Made by a program: the position numbers and the translations under genes. The notes below the pieces were generated by a model that was not told where the DNA came from, ran no database searches, and worked only from the letters and a program-made list of their open reading frames with translations. Shown one piece after another: positions 14,504 through 21,188 of a DNA stretch of 21,188 nt. The first letter of the stretch is position 1; the number at the start of each line of letters is the position of its first letter. Source of the DNA: JANNOG01 sp050329415. GTDB lineage: Bacteria > Actinomycetota > Actinomycetes > Actinomycetales > JBBAYJ01. The stretch is from positions 1-21,188 of the forward strand of contig JBHJOS010000156.1 in assembly GCA_050329415.1 (NCBI GenBank), in the 5' to 3' direction.

Positions 14504-15127
14504 GTGACCGCGGACACCGTCCGGTCGACCGGGGTGCCGGCGAGCCCGGCAGGCGACGGGACGACGGACGCCGCGTGGGCGCCGCCCAGCTGGGAGGAGG
14601 TCGTCGAGCAGCACTCCCCCCGGGTCTACCGCCTGGCCTACCGGCTGACCGGCAACCGTCACGACGCCGAGGACCTCACCCAGGAGGTGTTCGTCCGGGT
14701 CTTCCGGTCGCTGGCGACCTACCGCCCGGGCACGTTCGAGGGCTGGCTCCACCGGATCACGGTCAATCTCTTTCTCGATGGTGCCCGCCGTCGCCAGCGG
14801 CAGCGCACGGACGCCCTGGCCGAGGACGCCGCCGAGCGACTGCCGGGCGACGACCCGGGCCCGGAGCGGGCCTTCGAGTTCCGCAACCTCACCGATGACG
14901 TCCAGCAGGCCCTGAGCGAGCTGTCGCCGGAGTTCCGGGCCGCCGTCGTGCTCTCCGACATCGAGGGCCTGTCCTACGAGGAGGTCGGCGAGGCCCTGGG
15001 CATCAAGCTCGGCACGGTCCGTTCGCGCATCCACCGGGCGCGGGCGCGCCTGCGCAAGGCCCTGGCTCACCGTCAACCGCCGTCCCCGGCCGGGGTCTCC
15101 CGCCCGGCGGCGCTGGGGGCGATGTGA
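14504..15127 (+). CDS. sigE: ECF RNA polymerase sigma factor SigE
   Basis: Envelope-stress sigma factor of 207 residues. Sigma region 2 spans about 31-100, with the core-binding and -10 recognition segment DAEDLTQEVFVRVFRSLATYRP and GWLHRITVNLFLDGARRR. Region 4 (about 132-185) has the helix-turn-helix YEEVGEALGIKLGTVRSRIHRARARLRKAL that reads the -35 element. The roughly 30-residue disordered N-terminus is shorter than in the M. tuberculosis protein. The start is GTG 14504, with GGAGG 6 bases upstream. Its TGA overlaps the GTG of rseA, coupling production of sigma and anti-sigma factor. A GGAAC-N17-CGTT promoter lies upstream. The sigE-rseA-htrA-tatB order identifies it as SigE rather than another ECF member. 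Confidence 0.95.
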   Translation: MTADTVRSTGVPASPAGDGTTDAAWAPPSWEEVVEQHSPRVYRLAYRLTGNRHDAEDLTQEVFVRVFRSLATYRPGTFEGWLHRITVNLFLDGARRRQRQRTDALAEDAAERLPGDDPGPERAFEFRNLTDDVQQALSELSPEFRAAVVLSDIEGLSYEEVGEALGIKLGTVRSRIHRARARLRKALAHRQPPSPAGVSRPAALGAM

Positions 15128-15759
15128 TCCTGCCGCTCCACGGCCACCTCCACGGGGTCCGCCTGAGCGACTTCGTCGACGGCGAGTTGGACCCGGACGA
15201 GGCGCATGACTGGCGCCGGCACCTCCTCGAATGCGCGGCTTGCAGCGCCGCCGTGTCCGCTGAGCGGTCCCTGCGTGCCCGGATGCGCCAGGCCTGCGTT
15301 CCCCTCCCGCCGTCGACGCTCATGATGTCGCTGCGCGTGGTGGCCGTCGCAGGCCGGCCCGGCAGTGTCGCCCCCGACCCGGACGAGGGCCACCGGCGCC
15401 GGGGCCACGTCCCCGGCTACTCCCGGCGCCTACCCATCGGGATGATCGCCGTCACGACCTCGGCCGCCGCGGTGGCCGTCGTGGGCCTCGCCGTCACCGT
15501 TCTGGTCACTCCGGCCGCCCCGGTCGGCTCGCCGCGGCCGGGGGCCGCCGTGACGGTGGCGCCCGCGGCGCTGGTGCCGGCGGCCCTGATGCCCGCGGCG
15601 GCGCCGCTCGTCCCGGCGGCACTCACCCGCTCGTCGCCGGCCTCGGCGCCGAGCACCTCCGTCTCCCCGGTGGTGCCGCGACCGGGCACCGCGGGGACGA
15701 CTCCCTCGACCGCCGCCGCGACGCGCGTGCCCGTTCCCCTCGCGACGGCGCAGCGGTAG
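15124..15759 (+). CDS. rseA: Anti-sigma-E factor, zinc-type, membrane-bound
   Basis: Holds SigE inactive at the membrane until released by stress. The 211 residues start with a compact ZAS domain: LSDFVDGELDPDEAHDWRRHLLECAAC, where H33-x3-C37-x2-C40 is the zinc/redox motif. A predicted transmembrane helix lies at about 104-129 (LPIGMIAV...VVGLAVTVLV). An Ala/Pro/Val-rich tail of about 80 residues outside the cell follows. M. tuberculosis RseA is, as I recall, a ZAS protein in the same position, and its release involves phosphorylation and ClpC1P2; those controls cannot be seen here. The start is GTG 15124, overlapping the sigE stop (GTGA). The tail is low complexity and unlike mycobacterial RseA, so it probably has little sequence-specific role. 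Confidence 0.9.
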   Translation: MILPLHGHLHGVRLSDFVDGELDPDEAHDWRRHLLECAACSAAVSAERSLRARMRQACVPLPPSTLMMSLRVVAVAGRPGSVAPDPDEGHRRRGHVPGYSRRLPIGMIAVTTSAAAVAVVGLAVTVLVTPAAPVGSPRPGAAVTVAPAALVPAALMPAAAPLVPAALTRSSPASAPSTSVSPVVPRPGTAGTTPSTAAATRVPVPLATAQR

Positions 15760-15831
15760 GTCGGCCAGACTCGACGCACCCGGGCGCGGGTCCCCCGCTC
15801 GCGACGTCATCAGCTTCCAGGAGACCGGTCC

Positions 15832-17184
15832 ATGAGCCACGACCCGTACGCCCGCCCGGTCGAGACCTCGGGCTCCCCCGGCTCCCTGCCGTGGGGGAGC
15901 GGGGTGGGTGTGCCTGCCCCGCCGGGGTCTCCGTACGGCCCCCCGCCCGGGTCTGCCTCCGGCACTCCGCCGGGGTCTCCCTACGGCCCCCCGCCCCCCT
16001 CTCCTTACGACGTGCGTCACGACTCACTCGGGCGACCGGACCCCGGTTCCCGGGGCAGCGGTCGGCGTGGGTTCGCCGCCGGCCTGGCGGCCGGTCTGAT
16101 CGCGGGAGTCCTGGGTGGCGGCGCCGTGGTCGCCGCGGACCGGATCCTGCTGGACGACGGCCGAGGCGGCGGCGAGGCGGCGGACGGGCGGGCCGCGTCC
16201 GGGGCGGACCGGCCGGACGAGGCCGGGGGGGCCGCCGCCCCGGCGCCGCCGCCCGACGGCTCGCTGCCGGCGGTGGTCGGCGAGGTCCTGCCGAGCGTCG
16301 TCTCCATCGAGGTGACGACCCCGTCCGGGGCGGGATCGGGGTCGGGGTTCGTCATCGACGGCGACGAGGGCCTCGTCCTGACGAACAACCACGTCGTCGC
16401 GGCGGCCGCGGACGGCGCTGGAGAGATCACGGTCGTCTTCGAGGACGGCGCCCAGGTCGACGCCGAGATCGTCGGTCGGGAGGCGTCCTACGACCTCGCG
16501 GTCCTGCAGGTGCCGAGGTCCGGCCTGCCGGAGCTGTCCTTCGCCGACTCCGACTCCGTCGCCGTGGGCCAGTCCGTCGTCGCGGTCGGCGCACCGCTCG
16601 GCCTGGAGTCGACCGTGACGTCGGGGATCGTCAGTGCCCTCAACCGCCCGGTGGCCGCCGGCGGGGGCGGGGAGGACACCGCGTTCCTCAACGCGATCCA
16701 GACCGACGCCGCGATCAACCCGGGCAACTCCGGAGGTCCACTGGTCGATCTCGCGGGTCGGGTCGTCGGCGTGAACTCGGCGATCGCGCGGATCCCGGGC
16801 AGCGGCAACGGCAACGTCGGGCTCGGGTTCGCCATCCCCAGCATCCAGGCCGAGCGCACCGCTCGCCAGCTCATCGAGACCGGCGAGGCCACGTTCCCGG
16901 TCATCGGCGTACTGCTGGACCGCGCCTACGCCGGGGAAGGGGTGCGAATCCTCGACGCCCCGGTCGACGGGCAGCAGCCCGTCATCCCCGACGGCCCGGC
17001 CGACCGGGCCGGCATCCGCCCCGGAGACGTCGTCCTCACCATCGACGGTCGGCCCGTGACGGCTCCGGACGAGCTCATCGTGTCCATCCGGGCGCTGGAG
17101 CCGGGCGACGAGGTCGTGCTCACGCTGCGCCGGGGGGACGACACCGAGGACGTCGCGGTGACCCTGGAGGCGAGCGACGAGTGA
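15832..17184 (+). CDS. htrA: HtrA/DegP-like membrane-anchored serine protease
   Basis: Envelope quality-control protease of 450 residues. A cytoplasmic Pro/Gly/Ser-rich N-terminus (1-75, with GSPYGPPP repeats) leads to a transmembrane helix at about 80-102. A linker rich in Gly, Asp and Ala follows, then the trypsin-like domain (about 145-345) with the full triad H187 (TNNHVV), D221 (SYDLAVLQV) and S300 (INPGNSGGPLVD). A PDZ domain is at about 355-447 (GPADRAGIRPGDVVLTIDGRPV). There is no secretion signal, so it is anchored with the protease outside. The start is ATG 15832, with AGGAG 9 bases upstream. It lies 72 bases after rseA with no clear promoter between, and is probably co-transcribed with sigE-rseA. 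In mycobacteria the homologue is an essential envelope protease. Confidence 0.95.
   Translation: MSHDPYARPVETSGSPGSLPWGSGVGVPAPPGSPYGPPPGSASGTPPGSPYGPPPPSPYDVRHDSLGRPDPGSRGSGRRGFAAGLAAGLIAGVLGGGAVVAADRILLDDGRGGGEAADGRAASGADRPDEAGGAAAPAPPPDGSLPAVVGEVLPSVVSIEVTTPSGAGSGSGFVIDGDEGLVLTNNHVVAAAADGAGEITVVFEDGAQVDAEIVGREASYDLAVLQVPRSGLPELSFADSDSVAVGQSVVAVGAPLGLESTVTSGIVSALNRPVAAGGGGEDTAFLNAIQTDAAINPGNSGGPLVDLAGRVVGVNSAIARIPGSGNGNVGLGFAIPSIQAERTARQLIETGEATFPVIGVLLDRAYAGEGVRILDAPVDGQQPVIPDGPADRAGIRPGDVVLTIDGRPVTAPDELIVSIRALEPGDEVVLTLRRGDDTEDVAVTLEASDE
15920..15996 (+). repeat. Two 29-bp direct repeats inside htrA
   Basis: Copies at 15920-15948 and 15968-15996 differ at one base and start 48 bp apart. 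They encode the PPGSPYGPPP segments of the HtrA N-terminal tail. Being a multiple of three apart (16 codons), loss or gain of a unit would keep the frame. Confidence 0.8.
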
Positions 17185-17226
17185 GCCGGGGGACCGTGGG
17201 CGGCGCCGGTCCCGCCGCCCGGCGAC

Positions 17227-17232
17227 TACCCT
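17227..17232 (+). promoter_or_regulatory. Possible -10 box for tatB
   Basis: TACCCT fits TANNNT and lies 45 bases before ATG 17278, after the htrA stop. No clear -35 box is visible. It would give tatB a transcript independent of the sigE-htrA operon. Confidence 0.35.
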
Positions 17233-17241
17233 GCTGCAGAC

Positions 17242-17261
17242 CGGGACCGGAGGCGGTCCCG
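17242..17261 (+). promoter_or_regulatory. Leader hairpin before tatB
   Basis: CGGGACC (17242-17248) and GGTCCCG (17255-17261) form a perfect 7-bp stem with the loop GGAGGC. It lies 16 bases before ATG 17278, in the leader if transcription starts after TACCCT. The loop resembles a ribosome-binding sequence, but is too far from the start to be the main one. It could also be an htrA terminator. Confidence 0.35.
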
Positions 17262-17277
17262 CTGGGACGGTGACGTG

Positions 17278-17817
17278 ATGTTCAACATCAACGCCTGGGA
17301 GTTCGGCGTCATCGCCATCGTCGTCATGCTCCTCCTCGGTCCGGACCGGCTGCCGGAGTACGCGGCCGGCCTGGCCCGTCTGATCCGCCGGGGTCGCGAG
17401 TTCGCCCGCGGGGCGCGGGAACAGGTCCGGTCCGAGATGGGGCCCGAGTTCGACGAGATCGACTGGCAGAAGTACGACCCGCGCCGTTACCACCCGCGTT
17501 CCATCGTCCGCAACGCCCTCTCCGACACCTTCGCCGACGATGACGACGAGTCGCCCCCCGCACCTCCCCGCACGGCTGCCCGGGAAGGGGGGACGTCGAA
17601 CGGGCGCCGGCCCTCGACCCGGGTCAACGGGGCCTCGGCGGGCGGCGGCGCGGGGCCGACCGCAGGCGCCTCGCTCAAGGGCGCACCCCGCCCGGCGCGC
17701 ACCCCCCGCCCGCCCGCCGTGCGGGACGCCCCGCGCCGCAGTCCGGAACCCACCAGCTGGGAGGAGGCGGCCAAGCGCCTCGGCCCGGCCGGGGGTGTCG
17801 ATGCCGACGCCACCTGA
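17278..17817 (+). CDS. tatB: Sec-independent translocase subunit TatB
   Basis: Component of the twin-arginine translocase that receives folded, RR-signal proteins together with TatC. The 179 residues show the TatA/B plan: a short N-terminal transmembrane helix (about 7-20, FGVIAIVVMLLL), the hinge GPDRLPEY, an amphipathic helix (about 23-52, LARLIRRGREFARGAREQV), then an acidic segment SEMGPEFDEIDW. A long disordered Pro/Arg/Ala-rich tail follows. The GPEFDE(I/L) segment matches M. tuberculosis TatB rather than TatA. The start is ATG 17278; the GTG at 17275 directly before it is an alternative. It follows htrA as in mycobacteria. The tail is longer than usual. A likely Tat substrate, the M28 peptidase, is encoded at 1477. 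Confidence 0.9.
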   Translation: MFNINAWEFGVIAIVVMLLLGPDRLPEYAAGLARLIRRGREFARGAREQVRSEMGPEFDEIDWQKYDPRRYHPRSIVRNALSDTFADDDDESPPAPPRTAAREGGTSNGRRPSTRVNGASAGGGAGPTAGASLKGAPRPARTPRPPAVRDAPRRSPEPTSWEEAAKRLGPAGGVDADAT

Positions 17818-17822
17818 GCCGT

Positions 17823-17834
17823 CGGCCCGGGCCG
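17823..17834. terminator. 12-bp palindrome between tatB and vapC
   Basis: CGGCCCGGGCCG is a perfect palindrome filling most of the 18-bp gap between the convergent stop codons of tatB and vapC. With no loop it is a weak RNA hairpin, so a bidirectional terminator role is only suggested by position. Confidence 0.3.
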
Positions 17835-17835
17835 G

Positions 17836-18255
17836 TCACGGGGTCACGAGCGGCACGGTGGGGAAGTAGGTCGCGTAGCGGCCGCGGTCCCGACTGAGCA
17901 GTCGCAGGCCCGACACGGCCGCATGGGCGCCGATGAAGAAGTCGGGGAGCGGAGAGCTGCGGGCGCCCCCACGGCGCCGGTACCGGAGATACGCCTTTCC
18001 GGCCAGGAAAGCGGCCTCCCACGGCAGCGCAGCCCGCCGGAAGTCCCGAGCCGGGAGCGCGCTCTCGAGATCCTCGATCCGGGAGAAGCGGGTCGAGGCC
18101 TCGGCGTACACGACGGGGTTGATCCACAACGGGCCGTCGTCCGCCGCGGCGGCCAGCGCGTCCGAGGACCACGAGGACCAGCGGGAGTCGTCGGTGAGAA
18201 TGTCGAGGAGGACGTTCGAGTCCACCAGCGTGCCGGCGACAGCACGGTCGCTCAC
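17836..18255 (-). CDS. vapC: VapC-type PIN-domain toxin
   Basis: Type II toxin, probable Mg-dependent RNase, of 139 residues. The four-acid PIN site is readable: D12 in LVDSNVLLDIL, E52 in NPVVYAEAS, D105 in LPDFFIGAHAAV and D123 in LLSRDRGRY. The start is GTG 18255, which overlaps the TGA of vapB (GTGA), the usual coupled arrangement with antitoxin first. All catalytic residues are intact, so it is expected to be active when free. VapC enzymes cut specific tRNAs or rRNA; this target cannot be predicted. It lies between tatB and mrp, which in mycobacteria are separated by other genes, so the pair is an accessory insertion into a conserved neighbourhood. Confidence 0.9.
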   Translation of the reverse strand: MSDRAVAGTLVDSNVLLDILTDDSRWSSWSSDALAAAADDGPLWINPVVYAEASTRFSRIEDLESALPARDFRRAALPWEAAFLAGKAYLRYRRRGGARSSPLPDFFIGAHAAVSGLRLLSRDRGRYATYFPTVPLVTP

Positions 18256-18485
18256 GGCTCCTCGCCGCGGGTCAGGGACATGATCTCGTCGGTGGTGAGC
18301 GCGACGTCCCCTCGTCCGCGCAGGCGCCGGACCAGGTCCTGTCCCCGCCCCGCCGGACCCGTGACCTTGCGGACCAGGATGCCGTCGGGCACTTGCTCGA
18401 ACACGACCTCGCTGCCCGCGTCGATGCCGACTGCGTCGCGCAGCTGCTTCGGGATGGTCACCTGACCCTTGTCCGTCACCCGCAT
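18252..18485 (-). CDS. vapB: VapB-type AbrB/MazE-fold antitoxin
   Basis: Antitoxin of 77 residues. The swapped-hairpin AbrB DNA-binding domain covers about 1-42 (RVTDKGQVTIPKQLRDAVGIDAGSEVVFEQVPDGILVRK). The C-terminal tail (RGQDLVRRLRGRGDVALTTDEIMSLTRG) would wrap the toxin and block its active site. The start is ATG 18485, six bases after a TAGGAT box, implying a leaderless transcript. The complex with VapC normally represses its own promoter, and the repeated GTAGGA sequence over the -10 box is a plausible operator. It is first in a two-gene operon with vapC. The family (AbrB-type with PIN toxin) is common in actinobacterial and archaeal chromosomes. Confidence 0.9.
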   Translation of the reverse strand: MRVTDKGQVTIPKQLRDAVGIDAGSEVVFEQVPDGILVRKVTGPAGRGQDLVRRLRGRGDVALTTDEIMSLTRGEEP

Positions 18486-18491
18486 GTTGGA

Positions 18492-18504
18492 ATCCTACCG
18501 TTCC
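18492..18504 (-). promoter_or_regulatory. vapBC promoter with operator-like repeats
   Basis: On the minus strand TAGGAT (18497-18492) is a TANNNT box, 6 bases before ATG 18485. GTAGGA occurs twice in this region, 9 bases apart, and GGAA-N8-TTCC (18489-18504) forms an inverted repeat over the box. This layout suits autorepression by VapBC. No -35 box is clear. The remaining gap to mrp (18505-18634) shows no other signal. Confidence 0.5.
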
Positions 18505-18634
18505 TACTCGTACCAGGAGGAGTCGATGGCGTCGCGACCCGACGCACCGCGTCGTCCTCGACGATCTCCCCGGTACGAGGATGGCAGAGAGCTGCCGGTG
18601 GACCTTCCCCGCCGATGACCGCCTGTGGACGGGC

Positions 18635-19792
18635 TCAGCGGCTCACGCTGAGGTCCAGGCGGCGTCCCAGGAGGCCGGCGGGGCGGGTCGACAGCCGGTC
18701 GGCGACCGCCCGCAGGGCAGCGGCCCCGGGCGAGTCGGGCCGGGCGAGCACGGCGGGCACCCCCGCGTCGCCGCCCTCGCGGACCGCAACGTCGATCGGG
18801 ACCTGGCCGAGCAACGGCACGTTCGCGCCCACCACCCGGGTCAGCGACTCGGCCACCGCTCGCCCGCCGCCCGCCCCGAACAGCTCCATCCGCGACCCGC
18901 CGGGCAGCTCCAGCCACGACATGTTCTCGACCACCCCGGCGACCCGCTGGCGGGTCTGCACGGCGACCGCCCCGGCGCGCTCGGCAACCTCGGACGCCGC
19001 CTGCTGAGGGGTGGTCACGACGAGGATCTCGGCGGTCGGCAGCAGCTGCCCCACGGTGATCGCCACGTCGCCGGTGCCGGGCGGCAGGTCGAGCAGCAAC
19101 ACGTCCAGGTCGTCCCAGAAGACGTCGGCGAGGAACTGCTGGACCGCCCGGTGGAGCATCGGACCGCGCCACACCACCGGCTGGTTGCCCGGCACGAACA
19201 TCCCGATCGAGATCACCTTCACGCCGTGGGCCACGGGGGGGAGGATCATGTCGTCGACCCGGGTCGGGGCGCGGTCCACCCCCAGCATCCGCGGGACCGA
19301 GAACCCGTGGATGTCGGCGTCGATCACGCCCACCGAGGCGCCCCCGGCCGCCATCGCCGCGGCCAGGTTGACCGTCACGCTGCTCTTGCCGACCCCGCCC
19401 TTGCCGGACGCCACCGCGTACACCCGGGTGCGCGAGCCGGCCTCCGCGAACGGGATCCGCGGCTCCGGAGTGCCCCCCCGGAGATGCCGGCGCAACTCCT
19501 CGCGCTGCTCGGGGCTCATGACGTCGAGCTCCACGCTCACCGATGTCACGCCCGGCACGGCCGACGCGGCCGCCGACACGTCCCGGCGCAGGGTGTCCTT
19601 CATCGGGCACCCCGCGACGGTGAGCCAGATCGCGACCCTGGCCTCCCCCCCGGTCACGGTGACGTCCTTCACCATGCCGAGCTCGGTGAGGGGCCGGTGG
19701 ATCTCGGGGTCCATGACCCCGGCCAGAGCGGCGCGGACGGCGTCGGCCACCGCATCGGTCGAGCCGGGAGTCCTGGCGGGGGAGGAGGTCAC
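18635..19792 (-). CDS. mrp: Mrp/ApbC-family iron-sulfur cluster carrier ATPase
   Basis: Cytoplasmic P-loop protein of 385 residues that carries or inserts Fe-S clusters. An N-terminal MIP18/DUF59 domain (about 12-105, with DPEIHRPLTELGMV and the conserved Cys in TVAGCPM at 62) is fused to the ParA/MinD-like ATPase. The ATPase has the deviant Walker A SGKGGVGKSS (129-138), VIDADIHGFSVPRMLG, and LLLDLPPGTGD (Walker B region, 232-242). The CxxC pair usually seen after ENMS in ApbC/Mrp is absent here (ENMSWLELPGG), as I recall for other actinobacterial Mrp proteins. Start GTG 19792 is four bases after the stop of the upstream ATPase gene. TACGAT six bases before the GTG also allows a separate leaderless transcript. 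Confidence 0.92.
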   Translation of the reverse strand: MTSSPARTPGSTDAVADAVRAALAGVMDPEIHRPLTELGMVKDVTVTGGEARVAIWLTVAGCPMKDTLRRDVSAAASAVPGVTSVSVELDVMSPEQREELRRHLRGGTPEPRIPFAEAGSRTRVYAVASGKGGVGKSSVTVNLAAAMAAGGASVGVIDADIHGFSVPRMLGVDRAPTRVDDMILPPVAHGVKVISIGMFVPGNQPVVWRGPMLHRAVQQFLADVFWDDLDVLLLDLPPGTGDVAITVGQLLPTAEILVVTTPQQAASEVAERAGAVAVQTRQRVAGVVENMSWLELPGGSRMELFGAGGGRAVAESLTRVVGANVPLLGQVPIDVAVREGGDAGVPAVLARPDSPGAAALRAVADRLSTRPAGLLGRRLDLSVSR

Positions 19793-19796
19793 CCCC

Positions 19797-21188
19797 TCAT
19801 CGTAGGTCGGCCGGCTCCGGTGCCCGCGGGACCGGCGGCCGGGCGCTGCCGCTGCCGGTGTCGGTGTCGGTGTCGTGGCCGGCGACCGGGTGCCGACACC
19901 AGGGACAGATCCGCCAGGCCTCGTCGAGGCGCTTGCCGCAGCCTTGGCAGGCGGCGGTTTCGAGGTGCGTCGCGCACCACGGGCAGGCGGTCATCGACGC
20001 CTCGACCGGGCGGCTGCAGGCCGGGCAGTGCCGGCCGTGGCCGCGGTCGGCCGTCGTCACCCGCAGCACCTCGTCGAAGGTGGTGCGCCCGTCGAGGGCC
20101 TTGAGCAGGGCCGACGCCCGGAGGTTGCGCATCCCGGCCTCCTTGGCCTGGGCCAGGATGGCGGCCTCCGAGGGATCCTTGACGAGCACCCGGCGCATCG
20201 CCGCGTCCACCTCGAGGACCTCGTACACGGCGGTGCGACCCCGGTAGCCACTGCCCCCGCACTCGGGGCAGCCGACGCCCTTGACCGCAGTCGCCCCCTG
20301 CAGGTCCGCGGCGGTGAGGCCCAGCAGCGCGAGCACGTCGTCGGGGGGGTCGTCGGGGGCGGCGCAGCGCGGGCACGGCCGGCGCACGAGGCGCTGGGCC
20401 ACGCTGAGGGCCAGCGAGCTCGCCACGAGGAACGGGTCGGCCCCCATGTCGATGAGGCGGGTCAGCGCCGCCGGCGCGGAGTTGGTGTGCAGGGTCGTGA
20501 GGACGAGGTGCCCGGTCATCGCGGCCTTGAGGGCCAGCTCGGTGGTCTCGCCGTCGCGCACCTCGCCGACCAGGACGATGTCGGGGTCCTGCCGCAGGAC
20601 CGAGCGCAGGCCGGCCTGGAACGTCATCCCGGTCTTGTTGTTGACCTGGACCTGGGTGATGTCGGGGAGCTGGACCTCGACCGGGTCCTCCAGCGTCACG
20701 ATGTTCTTCTCGGGGTCGAGGACCGCGTTGATGCCGGCGTACAGGCTGTTCGTCTTCCCGCTCCCGGTGGGACCGGTGATGAGGATCAGCCCCTGGGGCA
20801 GTGCCAGCGCCCGCCGGAAGGACGCGAGCTGGTCGGGCTCGAAGCCCAGCTCCTCCAGGGTGGGCACGGAGTCGCCCCGGGTGAGGATGCGGATGACCAC
20901 CTTCTCGCCGTGCAGGCTGGGCAGGGTCGACACCCGCGTGTCGATCTCCTGACCGCCCACCGTGATCCGGGTGCGGCCGTCCTGCGGGATCCGGCGCTCG
21001 CTGATGTCGAGGCCTGAGATGATCTTGATCCGGCTCGTCACCGACCCGGCGAGCCGCTTCGGTGCAGCGAGCACGTCGCGGAGGATGCCGTCGACCCGGA
21101 AGCGGACCCGCAGGGCCTCGCGCTGGACCTCCAGGTGGACGTCGCTGGCGCGGGCGGCCACGGCGTCGCGCAGGATCTGGTCCACGAG
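19797..21188 (-). CDS. GspE/PilB-type secretion ATPase with double zinc-ribbon tail, 5'-truncated
   Basis: Hexameric traffic ATPase of type IV pilus or type II secretion systems. The N-terminus is beyond the window; 463 residues are visible. They include DAVAARASDVHLE, the Walker A GPTGSGKT (about 138-145), the Asp box (TLEDPVE), Walker B region DPDIVLVGEVRDGETTELAL (about 201-219) and the His box (TGHLVLTTLHTNSA). The usual GspE zinc site is present as CPRC (about 271) and CPEC (about 306). Beyond the normal end, residues 384-433 add four CxxC pairs (CPAC, CPWC, CQGC, CPWC), a double zinc ribbon, then a DTDTDT linker and a Pro/Arg tail. The extension is unusual for PilB. The gene lies four bases before mrp. 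No pilin or PilC gene is in the window; they may lie upstream. Confidence 0.92.
   Translation of the reverse strand, partial: LVDQILRDAVAARASDVHLEVQREALRVRFRVDGILRDVLAAPKRLAGSVTSRIKIISGLDISERRIPQDGRTRITVGGQEIDTRVSTLPSLHGEKVVIRILTRGDSVPTLEELGFEPDQLASFRRALALPQGLILITGPTGSGKTNSLYAGINAVLDPEKNIVTLEDPVEVQLPDITQVQVNNKTGMTFQAGLRSVLRQDPDIVLVGEVRDGETTELALKAAMTGHLVLTTLHTNSAPAALTRLIDMGADPFLVASSLALSVAQRLVRRPCPRCAAPDDPPDDVLALLGLTAADLQGATAVKGVGCPECGGSGYRGRTAVYEVLEVDAAMRRVLVKDPSEAAILAQAKEAGMRNLRASALLKALDGRTTFDEVLRVTTADRGHGRHCPACSRPVEASMTACPWCATHLETAACQGCGKRLDEAWRICPWCRHPVAGHDTDTDTGSGSARPPVPRAPEPADLR
19799..19804 (-). promoter_or_regulatory. Possible -10 box for mrp
   Basis: TACGAT on the minus strand ends 6 bases before GTG 19792 and overlaps the end of the upstream ATPase gene. 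The spacing fits a leaderless mrp mRNA, independent of read-through from the ATPase gene. No -35 box was identified. Confidence 0.4.
19856..19873. repeat. Hexanucleotide repeat in the ATPase gene tail
   Basis: CGGTGT is repeated three times in tandem (plus strand), encoding DTDTDT on the minus strand just after the zinc ribbons. Changes in unit number would stay in frame and alter only linker length. Confidence 0.8.

Noticed and set aside
15920..15996. CRISPR-like repeat pair
   Set aside because: Only two copies, inside the htrA coding sequence, encoding a proline-rich repeat in frame.
18507..18579. Inverted CTCGTACC / GGTACGAG flanking the gap between mrp and vapB
   Set aside because: Eight-base arms 57 bases apart with no target duplication or transposase; not enough for a mobile-element end.

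Overview
The window is a 21 kb stretch of a very high-GC actinobacterial chromosome. Evidence for this is the strong G/C bias at third codon positions, frequent GTG starts, start/stop overlaps of the GTGA type, and -10 hexamers (TANNNT) placed 5-8 bases before a start codon, as in leaderless actinobacterial transcripts. The gene content is an actinobacterial core set. From memory of the Mycobacterium tuberculosis map, the order is close to Rv1201c-Rv1229c: dapD, dapE, folP2, gpgS, the DivIVA-domain protein, tagA, the DUF3117 protein, an O-methyltransferase, sigE, rseA, htrA, tatB and mrp. The ferredoxin-dapC pair (Rv1177/Rv1178 region) lies beside it. I cannot name the genus.

Layout. 1-1407: the end of a 7Fe ferredoxin gene and overlapping dapC. 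1477-2913 (-): a Tat-exported M28 metallopeptidase, convergent with dapC across a hairpin. 3108-4415: citrate synthase. 4451-5374 (-): dapD, with two matching inverted repeats just upstream. 5535-6940 (-): an alpha/beta hydrolase plus hotdog thioesterase operon, divergent from an HxlR-type regulator (6996-7484). 7541-8629: dapE. 8733-10762: a visibly lower-GC patch with a TPR/coiled-coil/two-TM membrane protein of unknown function, joined by GTGA to a FolP2-type dihydropteroate synthase paralogue. 10879-13657: a tight run of gpgS, DivIVA-domain protein, SRPBCC protein, tag and DUF3117 protein. 13682-14317 (-): O-methyltransferase. 14411-17817: the envelope-stress block, consisting of an ECF promoter, sigE, rseA, htrA and then tatB. 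17836-18485 (-): a VapBC toxin-antitoxin pair. 18635-21188 (-): mrp, preceded by a GspE/PilB-type ATPase with an unusual C-terminal double zinc ribbon, cut by the window edge.

How the genes fit together. dapC, dapD and dapE supply three successive steps of the succinylase route to meso-diaminopimelate and lysine. SigE, its zinc-type membrane anti-sigma factor and the HtrA protease form a membrane-stress response, and a canonical GGAAC-N17-CGTT element before sigE implies autoregulation. A similar element before the M28 peptidase may tie that exported enzyme to an ECF regulon. TatB belongs to the export route that the peptidase's twin-arginine signal would use.

The best candidate for something undescribed is the 8.7-10.8 kb pair: an orphan membrane/TPR protein translationally coupled to a DHPS-like enzyme that has lost the pABA-binding loop, in a stretch whose base composition differs from both flanks. 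No rRNA, tRNA, CRISPR array or insertion sequence was seen, and no gene-free stretch exceeds 200 bases.
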